From an uncultured Prevotellaceae bacterium (lineage in GTDB: Bacteria; Bacteroidota; Bacteroidia; Bacteroidales; Bacteroidaceae), in the NCBI GenBank assembly GCA_947169115.1, contig CAMVOK010000012.1, positions 1 through 64,000 of the forward strand: a DNA stretch of 64,000 nt. The letters are read 5' to 3'. The notes beneath the pieces were generated by a model, which did not search any database, had not been told where the DNA came from, and saw only the letters and a list, made by a program, of their open reading frames with translations. The translations under genes were made by a program, and so were the position numbers. Positions 44,338-52,457 of the stretch are shown in pieces (positions within the stretch are counted from its first letter, which is position 1; every line of letters starts with the position of its first letter).

Positions 44338-45264
44338 TTATACTTCGCTCTCGTAATAGTAAGAATAATCAATACCTTTCATGAAGATTTTGCGGTCATC
44401 GATGCGGTCGGTCATTGCTCCTTGAAGAAGGGTCTTAATGTTCGTAGAATCCGTCGTGCTTTGACGCATTGCTGACAAATACGTTTTCTTGTCTATCTTG
44501 CTCCAATCGACACATAACTTCAGGCGCTTTTTGAAGATGAGGTCGAGCCAGATACGGGTAGAGCGGCCGTTGCCTTCCATGAAAGGATGCGCCACATTCA
44601 TCTCCACATACTTGTTCACAATCTCGTTGAACGTCGTTTCTGGCATTGCTTCTATCTGCTTCAGGTTTTTCTCAAGGTATTCTGCACGGCAGAAGAGCGT
44701 ACCATCTTTCCAGATGGTTTTGGTCCGTATCTGCCCGGCAAAGTCATAGAGTCCTCCAAAAAGATAGGCGTGAATTTGCTGGAGACATTTGATGGTGCCC
44801 GGTTCCATGCTGTCGAGCAAGCCGCTTTCAACGAGGGTGTAAGCCTTCTTTTTACTTTGTCCGTCGATACTGTTTTCACTGTAGGTGAACCAATTGAGGA
44901 AACTGTTGGCACGATTGTTTGGGTAGTTCTCTGCCAACGTTCTTACACAATCGCTATCCAAAGCATCAGCATAGCGTTGCTTTCCATCTGGAGCCTCGAA
45001 TTTGAAGTGGTTAGTGACACTAACCAGTTGAATGCCATCCTTTGCCAACTTACCTTTTAGGTACTTCCAGTAGTTACGACATTTTTTATAATCCTCTTCG
45101 TCGTTAATGGCTCGCACGATGTCTGTTGCCGAGAACCACCACTTGCTGTGTTCCTCGTCCCAGACGGCTCGAACCTCTCTGTCGTTGAAGAATCTTATAG
45201 ATTTCTTGCTTTTCCCTCTATATCGGAGATAAACAGTGGAGTCCTCAGGCTCTTCCTTTGTCAT
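44338..45264 (-). CDS. Bro-N-like domain fused to a Fic AMP-transferase
   Basis: 308 residues. The N-terminal part (about 20-120: FFNDREVRAVWDEEHSKWWF, SATDIVRAIN, YWKYLKGKL) resembles the Bro-N/KilA-type DNA-binding domain found in phage and mobile-element proteins. The C-terminal part is a Fic domain with QIHAYLFGGLYDFAGQIRTK and the intact motif HPFMEGNGRSTR. Fic enzymes transfer AMP or another nucleotide to target proteins and often act as toxins. No separate antitoxin (inhibitory helix) gene is seen beside it. It has a promoter module copied from, or shared with, mutS. Regulation by the WYL protein is possible but not shown. Confidence 0.85.
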   Translation of the reverse strand: MTKEEPEDSTVYLRYRGKSKKSIRFFNDREVRAVWDEEHSKWWFSATDIVRAINDEEDYKKCRNYWKYLKGKLAKDGIQLVSVTNHFKFEAPDGKQRYADALDSDCVRTLAENYPNNRANSFLNWFTYSENSIDGQSKKKAYTLVESGLLDSMEPGTIKCLQQIHAYLFGGLYDFAGQIRTKTIWKDGTLFCRAEYLEKNLKQIEAMPETTFNEIVNKYVEMNVAHPFMEGNGRSTRIWLDLIFKKRLKLCVDWSKIDKKTYLSAMRQSTTDSTNIKTLLQGAMTDRIDDRKIFMKGIDYSYYYESEV

Positions 45265-45314
45265 AACGGTATTGGGAACTTAGTAGTTTAGAAGTTTAGT
45301 AGTTATTAACTCCA

Positions 45315-45346
45315 CAAAGATAAAAACATTATTCCAATATTCACAA
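45315..45346 (-). promoter_or_regulatory. Fic gene promoter module, copy 2 of the mutS type
   Basis: -7 box TATCTTTG (45315-45322) and a TTG at 45344-45346 on the minus strand, with a spacer nearly identical to that of mutS (39956-39976). Confidence 0.7.
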
Positions 45347-45421
45347 TATTTAGTAAATGATTTTAGAATATGTAACGAAATAATATAACTTTATCATTGC
45401 CTGTTTATTCAGGGATGAAAG

Positions 45422-45467
45422 AAGGCTGGGAATCCTGCAAAGGTTCCCAGCCTTAATATTTTTATGT
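45422..45467 (-). terminator. Intrinsic terminator of the TonB-like gene
   Basis: A perfect 11-bp inverted repeat AAGGCTGGGAA/TTCCCAGCCTT (45422-45432 with 45444-45454) lies 37 bp after the TonB-like stop. T-rich stretches flank both sides, so it could also work on the plus strand. Confidence 0.75.
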
Positions 45468-45503
45468 TCTTGTTTCTACAATGTGTTTAGCGGACAGCAG
45501 AAA

Positions 45504-46079
45504 CTACGTCTTCTTGTTTAGGCGGAACATAATAGGTAGCACATAGCGCATGCGAACGGGCTTGCCTTTCACACGTGCAGGTTTCCAGTTAGGCATACTT
45601 GTTACCACACGAATAGCCTCTTCCGACAAACGCTTATCAGGACTGCGGAGAACTTTTTCTTCTTCAATCTTTCCCTGCTTGTTTATAATAAATTGAATCA
45701 AGACTCTGCCGCTGATGCTGTCTTTTTGGCACTCTTTAGGATATTTGACGTTTTTACTCAGCCAGGCATATACATCGCCTGGAAATTCTGCCATTTCATC
45801 GGGAATTTCATAAATGTAATTGCTATCATTCATTTCCTCAACTGTTCTTTGGGGCTTTTGAGCCTCTGGCACAGTATCATTAGCTTCGTTGGCAATGTCA
45901 CGTATTTCATTTATTTCAACGAAGTTTGATATATCGTTAATCTTCTCCATCATATTCTTCTCCTGAAATATCTTTAAGTTATCTTTCAGCTCTATTGGTG
46001 TGAGGTTTACATCAAAAGCCATGATTGACATAATGGATAGGCTAAAAACCAGCATTCCCCAAAATAGTTTAGTCTTCAT
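45504..46079 (-). CDS. TonB C-terminal domain protein
   Basis: This 191-residue protein has an N-terminal hydrophobic segment (LFWGMLVFSLSIMSIMAF) and a linker of about 65 residues. The TonB C-terminal domain is at about 95-190: YAWLSKNVKYPKECQ, GRVLIQFIINKQGKIEEEKVL, EEAIRVVTSMPNWKPA and PVRMRYVLPIMFRL. TonB carries proton-motive energy to outer-membrane transporters. The short linker and cleavable-looking leader suggest a variant that may not span the periplasm. It stands alone with its own promoter and terminator, and that promoter shares a palindromic module with the WYL gene. Confidence 0.85.
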   Translation of the reverse strand: MKTKLFWGMLVFSLSIMSIMAFDVNLTPIELKDNLKIFQEKNMMEKINDISNFVEINEIRDIANEANDTVPEAQKPQRTVEEMNDSNYIYEIPDEMAEFPGDVYAWLSKNVKYPKECQKDSISGRVLIQFIINKQGKIEEEKVLRSPDKRLSEEAIRVVTSMPNWKPARVKGKPVRMRYVLPIMFRLNKKT

Positions 46080-46109
46080 TTCTCTAAAGATTAAAGGTTA
46101 ATATGCTAA

Positions 46110-46187
46110 CAAAGGTAGGATTTCCTATCAATAATCCCAAAATATCGTGATATTTTTGGAATTGATTCCTTAAAAATCGCGATATTT
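46110..46187 (-). promoter_or_regulatory. TonB-like gene promoter with palindromic module, copy 2
   Basis: -7 box TACCTTTG (46110-46117), TTTTG about 20 bp upstream, and two overlapping palindromes with AAAAATATC-type arms (46126-46187), nearly identical to those before the WYL gene. Confidence 0.6.
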
Positions 46188-46310
46188 TTGGATTTTGGGT
46201 TTGACAGCGTACAAATTCTTGGGTGCATTATGTGGACTCACCGATGTGAGGATTATGTGGTATGATGCACAAATGTTTGGGATTTTCCTTTGTTTCTCAT
46301 AAGAAAACTG

Positions 46311-46318
46311 TAACTTTG
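46311..46318 (+). promoter_or_regulatory. Promoter of the sugar transporter gene
   Basis: TTTG (46289-46292), an 18-bp spacer and TAACTTTG (46311-46318). The leader of about 180 nt contains two GC-rich hairpin repeats and an AACTTTTAACTTTT mini-repeat (46388-46430). Confidence 0.6.
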
Positions 46319-46332
46319 TAAGAGGATTAGAA

Positions 46333-46369
46333 GCCTCACCCCCAACCCCTCTCCGAAGGGCGAGGGGAG
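46333..46369. repeat. GC-rich hairpin repeat, family 1, copy C
   Basis: 37 bp identical to copy A at 12547-12583, here in the untranslated leader of the transporter gene. Confidence 0.85.
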
Positions 46370-46442
46370 TGTTTACTACTAATAGTGACAATTTAACTTT
46401 TAACTTTTAACTTTGAATATTGAATTTTATTAAGAGCTTTTT

Positions 46443-46470
46443 CCCTCCCTAGGGAGGGCCGGGGTGGGTC
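46443..46470. repeat. GC-rich hairpin repeat, family 3
   Basis: CCCTCCCTAGGGAGGGCCGG and following bases form a perfect CCCTCCC/GGGAGGG palindrome. It lies 33 bp before the transporter ATG. Confidence 0.75.
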
Positions 46471-46502
46471 TTAGAGGATTGAATCTAAAAAACATAAAAA
46501 CT

Positions 46503-47804
46503 ATGCAAGGCTATAGCAAGGGTTTTCTGTATTTCGTTTGTGCCGTTTCGGCCATGGGCGGTCTGCTGTTTGGCTATGACTGGGTAGTGATAGGTGGTGC
46601 CAAACCGTTTTATGAGTTGTATTTTGGCATCAGCGAATGGCCGTTGATGCAAGGGGTGGCTATGACGACGGCCTTGATAGGCTGCTTGGTTGGTGCGATG
46701 GTGGCTGGGGCTGCAGCCGACAAGTATGGTCGAAAACCATTGCTCATGACATCGGCTGTGTTGTTCACGGTATCTGCCATAGCTACTGGTTTGTTCAATG
46801 ACTTTACGCTGTTTAATATTGCCCGCTTTGTGGGCGGTGTTGGCATCGGTGTAGCTTCGGCTCTGGCGCCTATGTATATTGCCGAGATGAGTCCGGCTGA
46901 GATTCGTGGACGTATGGTGAGTTTGAATCAGATGACTATTGTACTTGGTATATTGGGTGCACAGATTGTAAACATGCTATTGGCGAAAGATACGACCATA
47001 GCCGAGAACCAGACGTGGAACGTAGCGTGGGGCTGGCGTTGGATGTTCTGGGCGGAAACCGTGCCAGCGGCATTGTTTCTTGTGATGAGTTTCTTTATCC
47101 CGGAAAGCCCTGTATATAAAAAGTTCAAAGTTCAAAGTTCAAAGTTAAATAGTAATAAGCAGGATGCAGGACTGAAGGTGCTGATGGAGAGCAAGTATAG
47201 CAAGGTTTTGATGTTAGGTCTCGTCATTGCTGTATTCCAGCAGTGGTGCGGAACGAATGTTATCTTTAACTACGCTCAGGAAATCTTTGTGGGTGCTGGG
47301 TTCGATGTGGATGGTATGTTTATCAATATCGTTATTACTGGTATTGCCAATGTGGTGTTTACGTTTGTGGCACTCTATACAATCGAGAAGTGGGGGCGTC
47401 GTACACTCATGCTGATAGGTGCAGGTGGACTGGGTTTGATATATTTCACCTTGGGTACTTGCTATTTTATGGGAACAACAGGCATACTAATGGTGGTATT
47501 GGTGGTGGCAGCCATTTCGGTGTATGCTATGACGTTGGGGCCTGTTACATGGACGCTGTTGGCAGAGATTTTCCCGCATCGTATTCGTGGCATTGCCATG
47601 GCCACATGTACCTTTGCCCTTTGGGTAGGCTGCTGCACGCTGACGTTCTCATTTCCCTCGATGAATGCGGCTCTTGGTAGCAGTGGTACCTTCTGGATAT
47701 ACAGTGGCATCTGCATCTGTGCCTTTATGTTTCTGTTCCGCCATTGTCCAGAAACCAAAGGCAAGAGTCTTGAAGATTTGGAGAAAGAATTAGTGAATAA
47801 ATAA
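46503..47804 (+). CDS. Sugar porter family MFS transporter
   Basis: This 433-residue, twelve-helix proton symporter-type protein resembles XylE/AraE. It has the sugar porter signatures AADKYGRKP (loop 2-3), RFVGGVGIGVASALAPMYIAE, the PESPVY motif after helix 6, YTIEKWGRRTLML (loop 8-9) and the C-terminal RHCPETKGKSLEDLEKEL. Start ATG is at 46503; an in-frame ATG at 46464 is inside the leader. Just after PESPVY the central loop reads KKFKVQSSKLNSNKQ, encoded by an AAAGTTCAAAGTTCAAAG mini-repeat that seems to have entered the gene. It precedes the DUF5107/TPR gene, suggesting uptake of a sugar acted on by that system. Confidence 0.93.
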   Translation: MQGYSKGFLYFVCAVSAMGGLLFGYDWVVIGGAKPFYELYFGISEWPLMQGVAMTTALIGCLVGAMVAGAAADKYGRKPLLMTSAVLFTVSAIATGLFNDFTLFNIARFVGGVGIGVASALAPMYIAEMSPAEIRGRMVSLNQMTIVLGILGAQIVNMLLAKDTTIAENQTWNVAWGWRWMFWAETVPAALFLVMSFFIPESPVYKKFKVQSSKLNSNKQDAGLKVLMESKYSKVLMLGLVIAVFQQWCGTNVIFNYAQEIFVGAGFDVDGMFINIVITGIANVVFTFVALYTIEKWGRRTLMLIGAGGLGLIYFTLGTCYFMGTTGILMVVLVVAAISVYAMTLGPVTWTLLAEIFPHRIRGIAMATCTFALWVGCCTLTFSFPSMNAALGSSGTFWIYSGICICAFMFLFRHCPETKGKSLEDLEKELVNK

Positions 47805-47887
47805 TAAATAATAAATGATAAATAATAAATCGTAAATCATAAAATCATAAAATCATAATTCCTAATTCGTAATTTGAAAACAGTATC
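47805..47887. repeat. AATAATAAATGATAAAT mini-repeat tract
   Basis: AT-rich repeats fill the 83-bp gap between the transporter and the DUF5107 gene. No promoter box is evident, so the two are probably co-transcribed. Confidence 0.7.
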
Positions 47888-50800
47888 ATGGTAAAGGCTT
47901 GGAGAGAAATGGTTACCATTCCTACGTATGAAGTAGGAAAACCTGAAAAGAGCCCGATGTTTTTGGAAAAAAGAGTGTATCAGGGTTCCAGTGGTGTGGT
48001 ATATCCTTATCCCGTTATAGAAACAATGAGTGATGAGAAGGTGGATAAAGTGTACAAGGCCGTATATATCGAAAACGAGTATATCAAGGTGATGATATTG
48101 CCAGAGTTGGGCGGTCGTGTACAGATGGCCTACGACAAGATTAAGCAACGCCACTTTGTATATTACAACCATGTGATTAAGCCTGCCCTTGTGGGGTTGA
48201 CAGGACCTTGGATCAGTGGTGGCATCGAGTTTAACTGGCCGCAGCACCATCGTCCATCGACATATTTGCCTGTAGATTGCACCATTGTTGAGAACAAGGA
48301 TGGCTCCGTGACGGTATGGGTGAACGAAATGGAGCGTATGTTCCATCAAAAAGGTATGGCTGGATTTACCTTACGCCCTGGTTGTGCCTATTTGGAGATT
48401 CAAGGACGTGTGAGCAATCGGACCAATCTGCCCCAGACCTTCCTCTGGTGGGCAAACCCTGCCGTAGAAGTGAATGATGCCTATCAGAGTGTGTTCCCGC
48501 CCGATATCAATGCCGTGTTCGATCATGGCAAGCGTGCTGTATCGAGTTTCCCCATAGCCACAGGTACCTATTATAAGATGGACTATTCGGCAGGTGTGGA
48601 TATCTCGAACTACAAGAACATCTTTGTGCCCACAAGTTATATGGGCGTAAACTCACGTTACGATTTCGAGGGTGGATACGAGAACGACACCCATGGTGGC
48701 ATGCTACATGTGGCCAGTCACCACTACTCGCCTGGCAAGAAACAGTGGACTTGGGGTAATGGCGACTTCGGACGTGCCTGGGATCGCAACCTGACAGACA
48801 AAGCTCCCCTAACGGCTCCTAAGGGGGGCTGGAAGGGAGAGGTTACTGACTATTCCCTTTCCCAGGGGGGTGGTCAAGAGGGGTCTTTCCGTCCCTACAT
48901 TGAGTTGATGGCCGGCGTATATACCGAGAATCAACCCGACTTTACTTGGCTGATGCCTTACGAGGAGAAACAGTTTGTGCAGTACTTTATGCCTTATCGC
49001 GAGGTAGGTATTGTGAAACAGGCCTCGAAGGACTTTGTGATGAACATTGAGCAGAACAGTGAGGGTAAAACGACGTTCAAAATATTGGCCACCTCGAAAC
49101 AAAAGGTAAGCATTGTGCTCAAGGATAATGATGGTCATGAGTTTTATAAGAAGGTGGTAACGCTGACACCCGAGGAGGTGCTGATAGAGACCGTCTGCAC
49201 GAAAGATGCTAAATTAAGCGATTTGAATCTTACCATCGATCGTACCGAGCATGCCCGTATGTTACCTTTGCTGGAGTGGCATGCTGAGCCCGATGAAATC
49301 CGTCCTATCCCTGATGCTGCAGAGGCTGCTCTTTCGCCACAAGATACCAAGACCATCGACCAGCTTTACCTGACGGGTCTGCATTTGGAACAGTATCGCC
49401 ATGCCACCTGGAGTGCGCTCGACTATTACGAAGAGGCATTGCGCCGGGATCCTTTGGATTATCGCTGCAACATGCAAATGGGATTATGGTATCTGCGTCG
49501 TGCCCGTTTCGATAAGGCCGAAGGATATCTGCAGACAGCTGTGAAGGTGCAGAAGAAGCGCAACCCGAATCCCTACGATGGTGAACCGCTTTTCTATCTG
49601 GGGGTTACAAAATTGTTCCTATCGAAGAGGGATGAGGCCTACAATTGTTTCTGGAAATCGACATGGAACAAAGCGTGGGCCGATGCAGGCTATTATGAGG
49701 CTGCATGCATCAGCATGGCCAACGAATGTTGGGAGGAGGCACTCGACGAGTTGGAACGATCCCTTATCAGCAATAGTCACAACCATCAGGCACGCGCCAT
49801 GAAATCGGCTGTACTGCGTAAACTTGGCAGAAAAGAAGAGGCTTTGGCATGGATAAGTGAGTCGTATGAAATTGACCCATTCAATTATGTATGTATGGTC
49901 GAAGAATATCTGCTCACAGGTGAGAAGGCTCCGCTCGATCGTATGGTGGAGCTGATGCATGGCAATATCTACAACTACCATGAAACGGCTCTCGACTATG
50001 TGCATGCCGGACTTGATGATGAAGCTGTACTGGTGTTGGAGACCGCCATCGGCAGAGGGGTTGAAGTGTCGCCCATGACCTATTATTATTTAGGACGCTA
50101 TGATGAAGCAGAAAAGGCAGATTCGACCTACTGCTTCCCAAATCGTGCAGAGGATGCTTTAGTGCTTGAAGCAGCCAAGAAGCAGAATCCTAATGGTGCC
50201 AAGGCTCCCTACTATCTGGGTTGCCTATACTACGATAAGCGACAGTATGACCTGGCTATTCGGAACTGGGAAATCTCGGTTGGGCACGATCCTGACTTCC
50301 CGACCGTATGGCGTAATCTGGCCTTGGCACGATTCAATAAGCAACATCGTCAGGACGAAGCCTTAAAGTATATGGAGCGTGCTTTCCATCTGGATGAAAC
50401 GGATGCCCGTATGCTGATGGAACTCGACCAACTCTATAAACGTTTGCACAAGCCTCATGTGGAGCGCCTGAATTTCCTACAGAAGTACCCTGATTTGATT
50501 AAGCGTCGCGATGATTTGCTGCTCGAAGAGATTACACTCCTCAACCAAATCGGCCGATACCAAGAGGCGATGCAGAAACTTGATGCACATACGTTCCACC
50601 CGTGGGAAGGGGGCGAAGGTAAGGTGTCTGCACAATATCAGATTTGTAGGGTAGAACTGGCTAAGAAGGCCATCTGCAATCTGGAATATGAGGAGGCAGT
50701 GCGTTTGCTTAACGAGTGTCTGCAATATCCACACCATCTTGGTGAGGGCAAACTCTATGGTGCCCAAGAGAATGATTTCTATTATCTGCTTGGTGTCTGC

Positions 50801-51241
50801 TATGATGCTCAGGGCGACAAGGATAAGGCCATAGAATGTTGGGAAAAGGCTACTAAGGGGCCACAGGATCCTGCCGCAGCCATGTACTATAATGATGCCA
50901 AACCCGATAAGATATTCTATCAGGGACTGGCGCTCTACAAACTCGGTCGCGAGGGTGAGGCACATGGTCGGTTCTTCAAACTCATCAACTACGGCAAGCA
51001 ACATATCTTTGAAAAGCAGGTGATGGACTACTTCGCTGTGTCGCTACCCGATTTGTTGATTTGGGACGACTCGCTCGATGTGAAGAACGAAATTCACTGT
51101 AAGTACATGTTGGCACTTGGCTATTGTGGTATGGGCAATATGGAGAAAGCTCAGAAGTATATGGCTGACGTGGAGTCTCTCGACAATAATCATCAAGGCA
51201 TTCAGCAGTTACATTCAACGATAACAGAAATTTTAAAATGA
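47888..51241 (+). CDS. DUF5107 domain and TPR repeat protein
   Basis: 1,117 residues without a signal peptide. Residues about 40-350 are the DUF5107 domain (YIKVMILPELGGRVQMAYDK, LTGPWISGGIEFNWPQHH, SNRTNLPQTFLWWANPAV), a galactose-mutarotase-like fold. From about 490 to the end there are many TPR-like helical repeats (ALDYYEEALRRDPLDYRCNM, QYDLAIRNWEISVGHDPDF, DKDKAIECWEKATKG). Residues 306-333 (KAPLTAPKGGWKGEV and onward) are encoded by GC-rich hairpin repeats at 48802-48886 and interrupt a conserved-looking 'NLTD...FRPYIELMAGVYT' stretch. The protein is probably cytoplasmic and linked to the preceding sugar transporter. Enzymatic function not established. Confidence 0.87.
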   Translation: MVKAWREMVTIPTYEVGKPEKSPMFLEKRVYQGSSGVVYPYPVIETMSDEKVDKVYKAVYIENEYIKVMILPELGGRVQMAYDKIKQRHFVYYNHVIKPALVGLTGPWISGGIEFNWPQHHRPSTYLPVDCTIVENKDGSVTVWVNEMERMFHQKGMAGFTLRPGCAYLEIQGRVSNRTNLPQTFLWWANPAVEVNDAYQSVFPPDINAVFDHGKRAVSSFPIATGTYYKMDYSAGVDISNYKNIFVPTSYMGVNSRYDFEGGYENDTHGGMLHVASHHYSPGKKQWTWGNGDFGRAWDRNLTDKAPLTAPKGGWKGEVTDYSLSQGGGQEGSFRPYIELMAGVYTENQPDFTWLMPYEEKQFVQYFMPYREVGIVKQASKDFVMNIEQNSEGKTTFKILATSKQKVSIVLKDNDGHEFYKKVVTLTPEEVLIETVCTKDAKLSDLNLTIDRTEHARMLPLLEWHAEPDEIRPIPDAAEAALSPQDTKTIDQLYLTGLHLEQYRHATWSALDYYEEALRRDPLDYRCNMQMGLWYLRRARFDKAEGYLQTAVKVQKKRNPNPYDGEPLFYLGVTKLFLSKRDEAYNCFWKSTWNKAWADAGYYEAACISMANECWEEALDELERSLISNSHNHQARAMKSAVLRKLGRKEEALAWISESYEIDPFNYVCMVEEYLLTGEKAPLDRMVELMHGNIYNYHETALDYVHAGLDDEAVLVLETAIGRGVEVSPMTYYYLGRYDEAEKADSTYCFPNRAEDALVLEAAKKQNPNGAKAPYYLGCLYYDKRQYDLAIRNWEISVGHDPDFPTVWRNLALARFNKQHRQDEALKYMERAFHLDETDARMLMELDQLYKRLHKPHVERLNFLQKYPDLIKRRDDLLLEEITLLNQIGRYQEAMQKLDAHTFHPWEGGEGKVSAQYQICRVELAKKAICNLEYEEAVRLLNECLQYPHHLGEGKLYGAQENDFYYLLGVCYDAQGDKDKAIECWEKATKGPQDPAAAMYYNDAKPDKIFYQGLALYKLGREGEAHGRFFKLINYGKQHIFEKQVMDYFAVSLPDLLIWDDSLDVKNEIHCKYMLALGYCGMGNMEKAQKYMADVESLDNNHQGIQQLHSTITEILK
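48802..48886. repeat. GC-rich hairpin repeats inserted in frame in the DUF5107 gene
   Basis: Two GC-rich elements (AGCTCCCCTAACGGCTCC followed by GGGGGGCTGG, and TTCCCTTTCCCAGGGGGG followed by TGGTCAAGAGGGG) resemble the intergenic repeats elsewhere in the window. Together they add about 28 residues without breaking the frame. Confidence 0.65.
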
Positions 51242-51307
51242 ACAGGCGGTGAGATAGTATCATTTACCAATTCACCGTACATGGAATAAATGAATGCCTT
51301 ATAAAAA

Positions 51308-51343
51308 AACAGGTGTGATGCGGATTACTGCATCACACCTGTT
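51308..51343. terminator. Bidirectional terminator between convergent genes
   Basis: A 14-bp perfect stem AACAGGTGTGATGC/GCATCACACCTGTT has an A run before it and a T-rich stretch after it. It separates the DUF5107 gene (+) from the transglutaminase-like gene (-). Confidence 0.85.
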
Positions 51344-51414
51344 TCTATTTCGTTCTAATCTATCCAACCACCAAGGAGAATCGCATGACAGGAGTATTGA
51401 AGGAATGTTGATTA

Positions 51415-52431
51415 TCAGCTTTTGTATGAAGTATATTGAACATAGAATCTGGTCACGTCACCACTATACCAATACCAGTAAGCGTAGTTTTGGAGGAAGT
51501 TGATATTTATGTCGGTAAGATTATAATCGTAAATTAAATCTTTGGCCATTACCACACATTCCCCATTATACTGTCCGAAGTAATCACCTCGTGGGTTTGC
51601 ATTCTTCATTTGCGCATCTAATGGTATCCAGCCGTATCCTTCGAGATAAAAGTCGGCCCAAACATGGAAACCTCCTTCCAGTTTCAAGCAGATAATATGA
51701 CGTGACGGGATACCTTTATATCGGAGCAGGTTAACGACAATCGTTGCGAAGTCGCCACACTCGCCACCACCATCGTCAAGTATCTGCTGTAATGTTCGAA
51801 ACGAACCGTTTTTATAACGAAAATATGAAGCTGTAAACTCGTAACATTTGCGAGCGTAGTCGATAATATCTGTTGATTTTTCCCACAATTCATTACCTTT
51901 ATTTACAATAAAAGGGTGAGAGGTGTTTATATATTCTCCCCGATTGCCCAGATACTTGCGATAAGGTTCACCCTCCTTGTCATAGTCCTTGATGGTTATC
52001 TTTGTAAAATCAACCTTGACGCTTTTCGTTGTTATCTCAAAATTACTTTGCATCGTAAGTGTCTGTGACGGAAAAGAGCTTTTTTCATTTACCAATGCCT
52101 TGTTTCCGTAGTTGGCATCCTCCATAAGAGTTCCGTCAGAGTATGTCAGATTCTTTACAGTCTGATATTCGTTGGTCAAAGGAATGGGTATAATCCCCAC
52201 GAATCGGACGATATCACCTGTTCCGGATTTAGTAAATGTCGCTTGGGTGGTGTAGTTGCATGTAGTCTTTTCTGTTACGGAAACAGGCAGTCCATCTCCC
52301 TGATTGGGCATAGTGGGAGAGTCACCTCCCTGAACAACTTCATCGTGGGTAGGGGTTATTTCTTCATCTCCACAACTGATGAGGCATAAGGGTATCGCCA
52401 CTAAACAGAGTGTAAAAAGGATTTTTCTCAT
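51415..52431 (-). CDS. Transglutaminase-like lipoprotein
   Basis: This 338-residue protein has a lipoprotein signal (FTLCLVAIPLCLISC, Cys20). The transglutaminase-like core (about 190-280) has GGGECGDFATIVVNLLRYKGIPSRH with the catalytic cysteine, GGFHVWADFYLEGYGWIPLD with histidine and aspartate, and an N-terminal beta-rich region. Such proteins act as surface or periplasmic thiol enzymes, often proteases or cross-linkers; the substrate is unknown. It follows lgt by 26 bp and may be co-transcribed with ychF and lgt. Confidence 0.88.
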   Translation of the reverse strand: MRKILFTLCLVAIPLCLISCGDEEITPTHDEVVQGGDSPTMPNQGDGLPVSVTEKTTCNYTTQATFTKSGTGDIVRFVGIIPIPLTNEYQTVKNLTYSDGTLMEDANYGNKALVNEKSSFPSQTLTMQSNFEITTKSVKVDFTKITIKDYDKEGEPYRKYLGNRGEYINTSHPFIVNKGNELWEKSTDIIDYARKCYEFTASYFRYKNGSFRTLQQILDDGGGECGDFATIVVNLLRYKGIPSRHIICLKLEGGFHVWADFYLEGYGWIPLDAQMKNANPRGDYFGQYNGECVVMAKDLIYDYNLTDININFLQNYAYWYWYSGDVTRFYVQYTSYKS

Positions 52432-52457
52432 ATTTCCATTAAATAAAACATGTGTGC

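Noticed and set aside
40342..45264. Mobile element with integrase or transposase
   Set aside because: The island has defence-like genes but no integrase, transposase, relaxase or clear direct repeats ending in a tRNA.
46201..46280. Hairpin with CTCACCGATGTGAG and GTGCAT/ATGCAC arms
   Set aside because: The stems are short and interrupted, with no promoter or terminator context; not enough to call an RNA element.
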